From Sporanaerobacter acetigenes DSM 13106 (GTDB lineage Bacteria > Bacillota > Clostridia > Tissierellales > Sporanaerobacteraceae): a stretch of 64,000 nucleotides of DNA. Below, piece after piece: positions 44,377 through 52,893 of the stretch. The stretch covers positions 1-64,000 of the forward strand of contig NZ_FQXR01000003.1 of the NCBI RefSeq assembly GCF_900130025.1. Direction: 5' to 3'. How positions within the stretch are numbered: the stretch's first letter is position 1; each line of letters opens with the position of its first letter. The notes under the pieces were generated by a model, which made no database searches, was not told where the DNA came from, and saw only the letters and a program-made list of their open reading frames with translations. Both the position numbers and the translations under genes were made by a program.

Positions 44377-44401
44377 GTTAATCCCTCCATTTTCAAGCAT
44401 A

Positions 44402-44436
44402 ATAAAAGCACCTACTATTTTTTATTTAGTAAGTGC
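44402..44436 (-). terminator. Hairpin in the late operon
   Basis: Minus strand AAGCACTTACTAA and TTAGTAGGTGCTT-type arms close a loop, then TTTTA. The arms are nearly the same as those at 39543-39562. Confidence 0.65.
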
Positions 44437-44673
44437 TTATTTACATACTACATTTTCTATATTATTATCTGATTCAATAAACAGTGCCCCTATTTCTTCA
44501 TCATTTTTTAGTATTACCTTGCCTTCTCCATACTTAAATATAGCATACAAACTACCATCAACATCTTCCAAGACTTTATCCTGCATTTTAAATCCTTTAG
44601 TTTTCTTGAGCTTTTCTAAACATTTATAAAAAAGATCCTTATCCGTTTGATTACATACATTAACATAATACAT
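44437..44673 (-). CDS. Small phage protein of unknown function
   Basis: 78 residues starting Tyr-Tyr-Val-Asn-Val-Cys-Asn-Gln-Thr-Asp, alpha/beta in character with Tyr-Ala-Ile-Phe-Lys-Tyr-Gly-Glu-Gly near residue 46. It lies 10 bp after the MuF-like gene in the head block. Not recognised. Confidence 0.55.
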   Translation of the reverse strand: MYYVNVCNQTDKDLFYKCLEKLKKTKGFKMQDKVLEDVDGSLYAIFKYGEGKVILKNDEEIGALFIESDNNIENVVCK

Positions 44674-44683
44674 ACAATCACCT

Positions 44684-46276
44684 CTAATCTAAGTTAAATT
44701 TTTTATTTACTTCTTTATTAGTTTTCTTTGCTGTGCCAATTATATCCCTTATAGCTTCATCTCTTGTCATATCTTTTCTACCCATTTTATCTGTTATTAA
44801 ATCGTCAAATGTTAAAATAGGTCTTGTCTCATCTAAACATTTTCTTCCTTCTTGGTCTTTCATCATTTTCCTAGCTTCAAGTTTATACTTAGATCTTAGC
44901 GCATAAGATTCTCTCGCTTGATTTTCTAAACTTTTAGTATTGTCTATTAAATCATGTATGTCATTGCAGTGTGCTATATACCATTCTCTTACTTCTTTAT
45001 TGCCAAACATACCAAAAAAATCATCTCTATAATCTAAAGAATTTAATGTTTCTTGCTTTTTGGCTTTAACATCTTCCCATTCTTTAACATTATTATACTT
45101 TAATTCTTGAAAATCATCAAGGTTAGAAGGTATCTTATCTCCAAATATTAATTTATATTTTTCACACTGTTTCTTATCACTAGCTTTGTTTAATATCTTC
45201 TTTTTCATTACCTCAGCTTGGTCTTGGCCATATTTATCTACTACATACTTTCTATACCAATCTTTATAGTTCATATCTCCAGGAACTAAATAAGCCTTTC
45301 CTGTCTTAGGGTCCCTGGCTCTTCTTTTTATCTTTGCTAATTCTTCTTCACTTATATAACTTCTAGTAGTGCACCTGCAGTTTGGATGCATAGGTGGAAG
45401 ATTCTTTCCTGGTTCTGCTTTAGATACTTCAAATACTTTTCTATCTAACTCTTGACATGTCTTACAAGTTCTTAAATCTAATGTAGCAACATAAATATAT
45501 TTCCCTATTCCACATTCTTTGTAACTTTCTATCTCTGCCATATTGGCCATATAAGTTGTTTCTGTTCTCACTACTCTCATAGCTGCATACTTGCCATATT
45601 CAGCATATTCTTCAAGTTCTTTAGCCATTTTATAATAGCTTTTACCACTCATGAAACCACCTGTAATTATTTCCGTTAGTTTTTCAGCTAATATATCAGT
45701 GTTCTTCCATATCCTTTTAGAAAAGTGTTTACCACTCCAAGGATTTTTAAGGATCTGTTCTATAGTTTTAGTTGGTATGGCAGCAAAATCAAATCCTATT
45801 CCTAAACCTTTGTGAATATCAAATATATTACTATAGTAAGCTTGATTAATAGTATCTATATACTGTCTTTCACTAGCTTGTATTTCAACATCCGCTATTC
45901 TTTTACACCCCACATATACACGTTCCTTTAAAGCTTCTAGTCTCGTCATTCTAGCTTTATAAGCTGGACCATTAAGTCTGCTTATTAGGTATCTTTTTAT
46001 TTCTTCATTTTCAGTAGTATAGACAATCCCTCTTATTTCATCTAACTCTTTACTACTTACTTTTTCATTTAATATTTTTCTAGCTTCTTCAGGAGACAAT
46101 TCTCCATCTTTTGCAAACTTATTGAATATCTTTTGTATCTCTTTCTCTATGTCTTTTATAGCCTTGTCATAAGCCTTGGTTATAAGCCTTATAGTTTTAT
46201 CACTATTCCTATGATAATCATTCATTCTTTCCTTTGCTCTATTGGCCCAGTATTTATTATTCTTCATCTTCCCCAC
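44684..46276 (-). CDS. Minor head protein (MuF/SPP1 gp7-like) with C-terminal extension
   Basis: 530 residues. The N-terminal helical part and Mu F domain (about 215-315) contain Val-Arg-Thr-Glu-Thr-Thr-Tyr, Asp-Leu-Arg-Thr-Cys-Lys-Thr-Cys and Pro-Pro-Met-His-Pro-Asn-Cys-Arg-Cys. The family binds near the portal and may enter the cell with DNA. The extra about 200 residues after the domain form a separate, charged helical region, of the kind that in some MuF proteins is a variable effector. No catalytic motif is visible there. Confidence 0.85.
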   Translation of the reverse strand: MGKMKNNKYWANRAKERMNDYHRNSDKTIRLITKAYDKAIKDIEKEIQKIFNKFAKDGELSPEEARKILNEKVSSKELDEIRGIVYTTENEEIKRYLISRLNGPAYKARMTRLEALKERVYVGCKRIADVEIQASERQYIDTINQAYYSNIFDIHKGLGIGFDFAAIPTKTIEQILKNPWSGKHFSKRIWKNTDILAEKLTEIITGGFMSGKSYYKMAKELEEYAEYGKYAAMRVVRTETTYMANMAEIESYKECGIGKYIYVATLDLRTCKTCQELDRKVFEVSKAEPGKNLPPMHPNCRCTTRSYISEEELAKIKRRARDPKTGKAYLVPGDMNYKDWYRKYVVDKYGQDQAEVMKKKILNKASDKKQCEKYKLIFGDKIPSNLDDFQELKYNNVKEWEDVKAKKQETLNSLDYRDDFFGMFGNKEVREWYIAHCNDIHDLIDNTKSLENQARESYALRSKYKLEARKMMKDQEGRKCLDETRPILTFDDLITDKMGRKDMTRDEAIRDIIGTAKKTNKEVNKKFNLD

Positions 46277-47705
46277 CTTCTAAGTTGGAGAATTTATCAG
46301 TTCCAAAAGCTTTGGCCGCTGTCTTTGCCTTTTCTTTTCTTTCCTCTTTAAGCCTTTTCAATTCTCCTTCAACATCATTTACCCATGGATGATTAGCAAC
46401 TATAGTTTCTTGACTTATTACATCTTCTGATGACACACAATTGCTGATGGCTTCTGTCTCATTTATCTGTATATCCCTGTTAAATATAAGCTCTACTTCT
46501 TCATTTTCATAGCTACCTTGTCCATTTTCGGCCAAATATATATTTACAAAATATAATAGCTGTTCAAACGCTCTTTTAAACTCTACTTCTAGATGGTTGC
46601 ATTTTAAATCTAATCCAGAATATAAAAATTTTAAGCTTATACCACTTGGAGAATTACCAAACTTGTCTAAGTCTTTAGGTACACCTTGGCCAAACTCATT
46701 TATGTCCCTCTTTAACTGTTCAAAATGCTCTTTTGCTGCTTGAATATCTATGGTAGGATTAAGAGTATCTACTCCACCATGCTCAGGATCATCAATTTTT
46801 ATAGCACGATAATAATTTAAATCACTTATAAACTCTGCTAGATTTTCCCCACCATAGCCTTTGAGGATATAAATTAGATTCTTAGTTTCCTCAATGAAAT
46901 TATCTATATCACTTCTAGATTTATCGTAACTATCTACAAGAGATTTAATGAATCTCACATCTGGATATTCTATATGGTTATTCTTAAAGCCTATAAAAGG
47001 TACTTTTCCCCATCCTCTACCTTCTTCGCCTTTCATATAGTGAAGTATAGGACCGCCTTCGTGTTGTTCTATGTCAGGTATTAGCTGTTCGCCATCCATA
47101 ACATAAAAATAGACTTCATTTTCTGTATAATGCTCTACTCTAGTGATTTTCTTCTTTTCTTTTCCTTCATATACAGTTTGAATATAAAACCTAATCATTC
47201 CATCTAGTTCAGTATGAGTATTATCTCTCCAAAGCGGTACACATTGCTCTGATGGTATTAGCATAGTTCCAAATTTACCATTATCATCAATATAAACTTG
47301 TAACCACGCTATTCCTTTGTTACTTGCTTCATAGCCAAGTCTAGTTAATGTGTATTGGAAATACTTCCCTAATACATCTTTAACTTTTTCTATATATAAT
47401 TCATTGTCGCATTGTAGAGCATAGTCTTTTGTAAGAAGATATCCTACCTTTTCATCAACTAGATTCTTCACAAAGCCATGGGCTAGTTTATTATTAGCCT
47501 TTGTTTTATCTTCCATTGAGCCACTTTCAGTATGTCTCAATATTCGCCTATCGTATATGTCATTCTCAACCCTGTAGTACTTGTCTCCTTCTACCATCCA
47601 AGCTCTTTTATCTGATACGTTGAATTCTTTTATTTCGTTGTAGAGTATTTCTTCTGTTGTCATTATATTTATATCATTTCTAAATAAATCTCTAAAGTTT
47701 ATCAA
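46257..47705 (-). CDS. Portal protein (SPP1 gp6-like)
   Basis: 482 residues, the size of the family. Tyr-Tyr-Arg-Val-Glu-Asn-Asp-Ile, Asn-Lys-Leu-Ala-His-Gly-Phe-Val-Lys-Asn-Leu-Val-Asp and the wing motif Ser-Gly-Ile-Ser-Leu-Lys-Phe-Leu-Tyr are typical. Twelve copies form the channel for DNA. It overlaps the MuF gene by 20 bp. Confidence 0.9.
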   Translation of the reverse strand: MINFRDLFRNDINIMTTEEILYNEIKEFNVSDKRAWMVEGDKYYRVENDIYDRRILRHTESGSMEDKTKANNKLAHGFVKNLVDEKVGYLLTKDYALQCDNELYIEKVKDVLGKYFQYTLTRLGYEASNKGIAWLQVYIDDNGKFGTMLIPSEQCVPLWRDNTHTELDGMIRFYIQTVYEGKEKKKITRVEHYTENEVYFYVMDGEQLIPDIEQHEGGPILHYMKGEEGRGWGKVPFIGFKNNHIEYPDVRFIKSLVDSYDKSRSDIDNFIEETKNLIYILKGYGGENLAEFISDLNYYRAIKIDDPEHGGVDTLNPTIDIQAAKEHFEQLKRDINEFGQGVPKDLDKFGNSPSGISLKFLYSGLDLKCNHLEVEFKRAFEQLLYFVNIYLAENGQGSYENEEVELIFNRDIQINETEAISNCVSSEDVISQETIVANHPWVNDVEGELKRLKEERKEKAKTAAKAFGTDKFSNLEGGEDEE

Positions 47706-47720
47706 TTTATATCACCTTCT

Positions 47721-49130
47721 TTATTTAAGTATAGATAAGCCATTACCTGTGCCTATTTTTTCAGCTATCCCTGTAGTTGCGTCAGGTGCGTCATCATGTT
47801 TGTTTTTACCCTCTCTCTGATAAGTTGTCATAGCTTTATAATATTCTGGCCATTTATCTCTCCAATTTGCAGGATAATATATGTGATCCATAACCCATGT
47901 ACTGTTGGATAGTATTCTAGCTTGCTTATTCTTGCTTTGATGGAACCATTTAATTATGGTTTTATTGCTCCTGTGTTTTTCTTTAAGTATTCTTTCGACT
48001 GCTCTTGCAAATCCTCTACCACCGTTGTTAGATTCTATATTAGCTACATTTACGCTATACTCGTAAAACCTTCTCGCCACTTCACTTTCCGTAATCTCCA
48101 TTGGATCTTTTGTATAATAAATATCTAATATATAAGCTTCTCTATTATATTCACCATAAATTATTGAACATAGATAGTCAGAACCTTCGTCAGCTGTATC
48201 TGTATATGCTCCAATTCTAGTAAATAGTGAGTTGCCCTTATCATCTCTAGGAATGTCCGCATAAGTCCTAAACGAACTGTATAATTTGCCTTTGATATCT
48301 ATAGGTACCTGCTGATAGTTCGCACTTGCAATATCTTCACCCATTGCTCTAACTTTAGTGTTATAGCTCTTCTTTGATAGTATTTCATCACATAGCATAG
48401 TCCCATTATCTTGCAATGCTTTCATTGACACATGCCTTACTTTTTTCTTTTCTCCTTCGAAATGTTCTAGTGCTCTTCCTGCTAAATCTCCTGTGGCCCA
48501 TCTAGTCATTATTATTATTATTTTTCCGCCTTCCTCAAGTCTGGACAGCATTGTATTAGTAAACCAGCCCCAATGCTTTTCTAGTACATTTTCATTGTAG
48601 GCTTCTTCACTATTCTTGATAAGGTCATCTATAATCATTAAAGAACAACCAAAGCCTGTGGCGGTACCTGTAGGAGAAGTTGCTAAATAGTTATTATATC
48701 CACCTTCCAAAGACCATAGATTCATTGCTCCATCACCTTGTTTTATTCTTACATCTGGGAATATATCACTAAATACAATTTTATCTTTATCAGCCTTTTG
48801 CTCCTGGATACCATTTCTAACATTCTTTGAAAAAGTTGTCGATAAAGTTTCATTGTATGACCCAGTCATTATTTTTTCATTTTTATTTTGTCCAAATACC
48901 CATTGAGCAAATTGTCCTGCTGTTCTGGATTTCCCATGCCTTGGAGGCATATTGATTACTAGTACATCATCATCAGAATGATAGAAATCCTGCATTTCGT
49001 CGCATAGTTCTTTTAGATATTCTCTGTCTTTCTTATAGAAATCAGGGGCTAATAAATTGCAAAAATAAAAGAACTCACGTCTTGCAAGTTCTTTTTTTGC
49101 TTCTAGTTTTACTAAATCCATATCAATCAT
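47721..49130 (-). CDS. Terminase large subunit
   Basis: 469 residues. Walker A Met-Pro-Pro-Arg-His-Gly-Lys-Ser (about 61-68), Walker B Leu-Met-Ile-Ile-Asp-Asp-Leu (about 164-170), coupling Thr-Arg-Trp, and an RNase H-like nuclease with Ala-Tyr-Thr-Asp-Thr-Ala (about 290) and Asp-Asp-Ala-Pro-Asp near the end. It packages phage DNA. The start overlaps the small subunit by 8 bp. Confidence 0.94.
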   Translation of the reverse strand: MIDMDLVKLEAKKELARREFFYFCNLLAPDFYKKDREYLKELCDEMQDFYHSDDDVLVINMPPRHGKSRTAGQFAQWVFGQNKNEKIMTGSYNETLSTTFSKNVRNGIQEQKADKDKIVFSDIFPDVRIKQGDGAMNLWSLEGGYNNYLATSPTGTATGFGCSLMIIDDLIKNSEEAYNENVLEKHWGWFTNTMLSRLEEGGKIIIIMTRWATGDLAGRALEHFEGEKKKVRHVSMKALQDNGTMLCDEILSKKSYNTKVRAMGEDIASANYQQVPIDIKGKLYSSFRTYADIPRDDKGNSLFTRIGAYTDTADEGSDYLCSIIYGEYNREAYILDIYYTKDPMEITESEVARRFYEYSVNVANIESNNGGRGFARAVERILKEKHRSNKTIIKWFHQSKNKQARILSNSTWVMDHIYYPANWRDKWPEYYKAMTTYQREGKNKHDDAPDATTGIAEKIGTGNGLSILK

Positions 49131-49656
49131 CTTGTATCAACTTCTTTAGTTCATCAGTTGTTAAATCTTTAAGTGGATTATTTACTTCCATATCTCCTCT
49201 TACATCAATGTCTTGTTTATCTCTCCACTGTTCAGGTTTCCTATTCTTCAACCAGAATATCTGTGCTGTTGTATCTGGTTGGACTTCTTTTCTAACTTTT
49301 TTAGTAGTTACCATTTCATAGACTGGGAATCCATGTAAATCTGTCATAGGATCACCTTTTACATCTTTTTTTATTATTCTTTCTTTGGTAACTTCTTCAT
49401 ATCGATATCCTAATGCTCTTTTTAACAATGCGTTTTCTACTTCTCTATCTACTACTTCTTTCCCCTTTTTTAAGGCAGCCGTTAAGTCCGAAAACTTCTT
49501 TTTATATTCCTTAAAAGTAGAATAGGCAACTCCTAAATTTTTAGCTATTTGTTCATCTATAAGCCCATCTCTAGCCCATCCTTCTATTTCCATCAGTCTA
49601 GGCTCTACATGCGTTTCATATTTACTTGGTCTTCCACCTTTCTTTTTCTTTGCCAT
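49123..49656 (-). CDS. Terminase small subunit
   Basis: 177 residues. A basic start (Lys-Lys-Lys-Lys-Gly-Gly-Arg-Pro-Ser-Lys-Tyr) leads to an HTH (Asp-Glu-Gln-Ile-Ala-Lys-Asn-Leu-Gly-Val-Ala-Tyr-Ser-Thr-Phe, about 38-52) that binds the pac or cos site. Asn-Arg-Lys-Pro-Glu-Gln-Trp-Arg-Asp is a common motif before the C-terminus. Confidence 0.88.
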   Translation of the reverse strand: MAKKKKGGRPSKYETHVEPRLMEIEGWARDGLIDEQIAKNLGVAYSTFKEYKKKFSDLTAALKKGKEVVDREVENALLKRALGYRYEEVTKERIIKKDVKGDPMTDLHGFPVYEMVTTKKVRKEVQPDTTAQIFWLKNRKPEQWRDKQDIDVRGDMEVNNPLKDLTTDELKKLIQDD

Positions 49657-49685
49657 CTATCACCACCTACCTTGATTTTATACGT

Positions 49686-49708
49686 GAAAAAAGAGCCTTA
49701 TAGGCTCT
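49686..49708 (-). terminator. Terminator between cargo and packaging genes
   Basis: Minus strand GAGCCTATAAGGCTC with six T. It separates the DUF2383/spo0E-like block from the terminases, or reduces readthrough. Confidence 0.75.
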
Positions 49709-49717
49709 ATTGCTTAT

Positions 49718-50149
49718 CTATAATAATTTCTTCAACTTCTCAATAGACTTTCTATCTTTTTCTAATATCTCACCTGCTATATCTCTAGATCTATCATCCA
49801 ATTTTCCTCTTAAAACTTTTTCAGTCATATTAACTCCTTTAGTTTCTCCTTCAATAGATTTTTTAATAATTTCATTTGTATCCGCTTCAGTACCTAAATC
49901 CATATTGAGCATCATTTCACCCATTTTACCCTTCATACCAAGGTTTTCATCTGGCTGTCCTTCAATATATTGTATATAACTTGCTAACTTATCAATGTTT
50001 TCTCTATGTTGCTTCTGAACCTCTTGAAAGGTCTTTTTCACATTCTCATCTTCTAGTCTAGATATGAAATTATTAAAACTATCTACCGCCATGTATTCCC
50101 CTTGTAATAATTCATTAAGTGATTTTATTGTTTCTGTATTATTATCCAA
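49718..50149 (-). CDS. DUF2383 ferritin-like four-helix protein
   Basis: 143 residues from a TTG with GGAGGAAA upstream. The repeated helices (Leu-Leu-Gln-Gly-Glu-Tyr-Met-Ala-Val-Asp-Ser-Phe and Gln-Lys-Gln-His-Arg-Glu-Asn-Ile) have the Glu and His spacing of the DUF2383/PA2169 ferritin-like family. Metal binding is plausible but not proven. It is not a usual phage structural gene and lies in a small cargo block before the terminases. Confidence 0.7.
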   Translation of the reverse strand: MDNNTETIKSLNELLQGEYMAVDSFNNFISRLEDENVKKTFQEVQKQHRENIDKLASYIQYIEGQPDENLGMKGKMGEMMLNMDLGTEADTNEIIKKSIEGETKGVNMTEKVLRGKLDDRSRDIAGEILEKDRKSIEKLKKLL

Positions 50150-50216
50150 TTTATTTCCTCCTTAGTGATGATTTATTATATATTATTATTTTTCCACTAA
50201 GTTTAAATTTAATACA

Positions 50217-50393
50217 TTATCCCCACTTTACTTGTCTAACTCTCCTACCCTGTTTCCTATAACTATCATGTTGCATAAGTCTTTCTGGTCTATCTCCAAG
50301 CTTAATGTCTTTTTTCTTCTGCATTCTACCTATATTCTTCAATTCTCTATATGTATCTATATCATTCTTTTTAAGATATTCTCCTATAATCAT
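50217..50393 (-). CDS. 58-residue basic phage protein
   Basis: ATG 50393 has AAGGTGA upstream. The product begins Ile-Ile-Gly-Glu-Tyr-Leu-Lys-Lys-Asn-Asp-Ile and is Arg/Lys-rich in its second half (Tyr-Arg-Lys-Gln-Gly-Arg-Arg-Val-Arg-Gln). Probably real given codon use and spacing. Function unknown. Confidence 0.55.
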   Translation of the reverse strand: MIIGEYLKKNDIDTYRELKNIGRMQKKKDIKLGDRPERLMQHDSYRKQGRRVRQVKWG

Positions 50394-50417
50394 TTAGTTC
50401 ACCTTCTTTTACATATT

Positions 50418-50447
50418 ATAAGGGAGAGAATTTCTTCCCTCCCTTAT
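50418..50447 (-). terminator. Long hairpin after the spo0E-like gene
   Basis: Minus strand ATAAGGGAG and CTCCCTTAT close an about 12-bp stem with one mismatch and a small loop. The T-run is weak, so partial termination or mRNA protection is possible. Confidence 0.6.
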
Positions 50448-50450
50448 CGT

Positions 50451-50624
50451 TTACTTGTCCATACTTTGATTAAGTATTCTATAGTACTCATTCAAAACAG
50501 AATCAAGCATTTGACTTACAGCAACCACTTCCGGATCAAGTAAGTCACTTTTTTCTTTAAGTAATTCATTCATGTCTTTGCGAATTTTTTCAATTTGTTC
50601 CGCAATATCTTTTACTTCGCACAT
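50451..50624 (-). CDS. Spo0E-like aspartyl-phosphate phosphatase
   Basis: 57 residues; ATG 50624 has GGAGGGG at good distance. Two helices: Ile-Glu-Lys-Ile-Arg-Lys-Asp-Met-Asn-Glu-Leu-Leu, then Asp-Pro-Glu-Val-Val-Ala-Val-Ser-Gln-Met-Leu-Asp-Ser-Val-Leu-Asn-Glu-Tyr-Tyr. Ser-Gln-x-Leu-Asp is the Spo0E signature. Spo0E proteins strip phosphate from Spo0A and delay sporulation. Here the gene is inside a prophage that itself splits sigK, so it could hold back sporulation in lysogens. It lies between cargo genes with its own hairpins. Confidence 0.82.
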   Translation of the reverse strand: MCEVKDIAEQIEKIRKDMNELLKEKSDLLDPEVVAVSQMLDSVLNEYYRILNQSMDK

Positions 50625-50718
50625 TTTCACCCCTCCTTTCCAGTTGAGTATATAAAAAGAGGGATTTTATTAATATGCTTAATTTTTTCCAGTATTCTAA
50701 AAAACCTAATTGAAAAGT

Positions 50719-50746
50719 AAAAACAGCCACATTTTTCTGTGACTGT
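50719..50746 (-). terminator. Terminator upstream of the spo0E-like gene
   Basis: Minus strand ACAGTCACAG-AAAAA-TGTGGCTGT followed by five T. It ends transcripts coming from the ArpU-like regulator gene. The rest of 50625-50869 holds no gene; a promoter for the cargo and late genes is expected there. Confidence 0.75.
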
Positions 50747-50869
50747 CTCCCGTTAGTCCTATATTTTGTTTTATTAAACCCTGTTGCTTAAATTTCTTCC
50801 CAATAACATAATATCACATATAAAATATAAAAGCTGTCCCAAAACTGCCCCTTTTCTGCCCCAAATCTG

Positions 50870-51388
50870 TTACTTTTTGATTTTGAACCTCATATAGTAT
50901 GGTTCAAGTATTCTTGCCAGTAGCTCTAAAGCCTCCGAATTCATTTTTCTTATTCCTGAAACTGTTATATAATTCTGCTGTCTAAATTTATCGTTAAAAT
51001 TGATTTCTATATCTCTCCAAAACATATTCTCAAAATATTTACATTCTATTATAAATCTTTCTTGCCTTGTCAATGCATTTAAAGCTCCATTTAGTTGCTC
51101 CAATTCTATCTGATATGGATATATCCTTGATTGATCATCCTTTATCCATTCTTTTAAAAGCCCTATGGCTTCTTCTTTATCCTCTATAGCTAATTCTACA
51201 AGTGATTTTTTCCCTCCTGTGCCCCTAGGCATACCTGGTTCCCTTGGTGAACCTAAAAATACATATTCAAACGAATCTGGATTGTTAATAGTTTCTTTAT
51301 AGTTTTCTACCCTAGCTAAAGTAGTTTCTACTACCGATTTTTTTCTTTTATAATCCTTTAATGCATTTTCTATAACCTTAATGTCCAT
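50870..51388 (-). CDS. ArpU-like/sigma-factor-like late regulator
   Basis: 172 residues. The C-terminal half has a sigma-region-4-like fold (Ala-Leu-Thr-Arg-Gln-Glu-Arg-Phe-Ile-Ile-Glu-Cys-Lys-Tyr-Phe then Val-Ser-Gly-Ile-Arg-Lys-Met). The N-terminal half is coiled coil. Such ArpU/RinA-type genes sit just upstream of terminase genes in Firmicute phages and switch on late transcription. Confidence 0.75.
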   Translation of the reverse strand: MDIKVIENALKDYKRKKSVVETTLARVENYKETINNPDSFEYVFLGSPREPGMPRGTGGKKSLVELAIEDKEEAIGLLKEWIKDDQSRIYPYQIELEQLNGALNALTRQERFIIECKYFENMFWRDIEINFNDKFRQQNYITVSGIRKMNSEALELLARILEPYYMRFKIKK

Positions 51389-51402
51389 ATTAATCTTCCT
51401 CC

Positions 51403-51732
51403 TTATTCTCCCCTCATAGTAGCTTCTATCTGCTTTTGTACTATTTCAATATTTATTTTAGTAGAGTATATGTATTGCATATTGCTTTCATAAAGACTTT
51501 CTGCTATATCCCTCTCCATCTTCAAGTTTGCTATTTTTTTATTACCTCGACATACATCTGATATTATTGTTACTAGCATACCTTCTGCTCTTAGTTTTAA
51601 TATTTCCTTGGATAACTCTACTCTGTAATCCCTCTCTGCTTTTGCCTTTGCTTGTCCTCTCTCTTTCAATTCTTTTATAGCTTTATTTAAATTGCTTCTA
51701 TGGATGTTTAGTTCTGTAACTAGATCCTGCAT
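51403..51732 (-). CDS. Coiled-coil phage protein
   Basis: 109 residues, nearly all helical (Leu-Asn-Lys-Ala-Ile-Lys-Glu-Leu-Lys-Glu-Arg...). Asn-Leu-Lys-Met-Glu-Arg-Asp-Ile-Ala-Glu-Ser at about 73 is typical of small early phage proteins of unknown role. It lies 14 bp upstream of the ArpU-like gene, so it is in the same unit. Confidence 0.55.
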   Translation of the reverse strand: MQDLVTELNIHRSNLNKAIKELKERGQAKAKAERDYRVELSKEILKLRAEGMLVTIISDVCRGNKKIANLKMERDIAESLYESNMQYIYSTKINIEIVQKQIEATMRGE

Positions 51733-51744
51733 AGTATCACCTCT

Positions 51745-51997
51745 ACTTTTCTATCATGCTTTCCCTCCTCAATCTCAATAAAAAAGGACACCAAACCATT
51801 TGCCTGGTGTTAGCAATATGGTCTAGTGTCCGCTGTCTAGGTACAGTAGGACTTATTTAGTTCTATATTTAGTTTATTAGCATATAATTTATTAATGGAT
51901 TTTGAGAGTCACTCGGACCCGTTTGATGCCAACTTCCATTAAAGAGTCGCTAGCGCTGGCGGCTCTATTTTATTACATATAATATTTGTTATGTTCA
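51745..51997. other. Intergenic region with two hairpins
   Basis: 253 bp without a convincing gene. At 51782-51817 minus-strand ACACCA and TGGTGT arms with a following T-run form a terminator-like hairpin. At 51944-51967 AGAGTCGC and GCGGCTCT pair around an 8-base loop, next to ATTTTATT. The middle (51900-51945) is unusually GC-rich for the window. It may carry a control RNA for the late switch. Confidence 0.45.
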
Positions 51998-52690
51998 TTA
52001 AGTATATCTGTTTTCTATTTGCAAAGTTCCCTTTTCATCCCCCACAATCTTATCCGATATACTAAATTTTTCACCATCCTCTACTCCCTTAAAATATGCT
52101 TCATTAAACCCTTGAAAGTTGGTATTTGTATTAATACTGCCTATAAATTCTTTTTTCTCATAAGCTTCCACTACTTCTTTATCTCTCGCTAATACTAATC
52201 CCCACTCTTGGTTTTCTTGTTTCTGTTCTTCGAAAGCATACTCTAAGCCTTCTATGAAGCCTAAAGCATAATCATTTTCTAATCCTTTTGTCGAATAACC
52301 TTCTTTTCTATATTGATATCTTAATCTGTTTACTACAGAATTTATACTATCTACTGCATATTCAAGCACCATTTTACAAACAGTTACATCCTCATCTTTT
52401 CCCATAAAGATAATTGTATGGGTTCTGTTAGTTCCATAGTAATGATAGCATCCAAAATTTTCAGCAATTAAATCTGCTAACTTTCCTTTCCATTTTCCTT
52501 GCCTGAATGTTATATTCGTTTTACCTTCCATTACGTTTATATCTTCATGTTCCTCTATCTCTTTTAATGAAAGCTTATGCTTGGCCAATAATTCTTGAGC
52601 CTTTAACATGGCCACCTTTGCTTCATATTCATTTGAGCTTTCACTTAATGCTAAGAGCTTTTTTATTTTTATAATTATGTTATTTTCCAC
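51998..52690 (-). CDS. DUF2786-domain phage protein
   Basis: 230 residues. The N-terminal Ile-Lys-Lys-Leu-Leu-Ala-Leu-Ser-Glu-Ser-Ser-Asn-Glu-Tyr-Glu-Ala with Lys-Ala-Gln-Glu-Leu-Leu-Ala-Lys-His is the DUF2786 signature. An alpha/beta domain follows (Tyr-Tyr-Gly-Thr-Asn-Arg-Thr-His-Thr-Ile). The family occurs in phages; the role is unknown. Confidence 0.75.
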   Translation of the reverse strand: MENNIIIKIKKLLALSESSNEYEAKVAMLKAQELLAKHKLSLKEIEEHEDINVMEGKTNITFRQGKWKGKLADLIAENFGCYHYYGTNRTHTIIFMGKDEDVTVCKMVLEYAVDSINSVVNRLRYQYRKEGYSTKGLENDYALGFIEGLEYAFEEQKQENQEWGLVLARDKEVVEAYEKKEFIGSINTNTNFQGFNEAYFKGVEDGEKFSISDKIVGDEKGTLQIENRYT

Positions 52691-52882
52691 TTAATACACC
52701 TTCTTTCTATTTTTCAGTGTATACTCTGCATTCAGCTGCCCTTCATGATTTTTTATTTCTATTGTGAAAAAGTCTAAACTATTCATTTTTTCAGCTGTAT
52801 CTACTATTTCATCTATGTAGCATATGATTTCATTTTTTAAACTTTGTTTTTTTGTTCTACTGTATTGCTGATTTATCTCCAT
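52691..52882 (-). CDS. Small phage protein
   Basis: 63 residues, mixed helix and strand, with Glu-Ile-Asn-Gln-Gln-Tyr-Ser at the start. It abuts the DUF2786 gene. Not recognised. Confidence 0.5.
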   Translation of the reverse strand: MEINQQYSRTKKQSLKNEIICYIDEIVDTAEKMNSLDFFTIEIKNHEGQLNAEYTLKNRKKVY

Positions 52883-52893
52883 AGCTGTTCCTC

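Noticed and set aside
51885-51970. Possible phage tRNA in the GC-richer intergenic stretch
   Set aside because: I could not fold an acceptor stem with T-arm and anticodon arm; the one good stem (AGAGTCGC/GCGGCTCT) has an 8-base loop and no CCA end.
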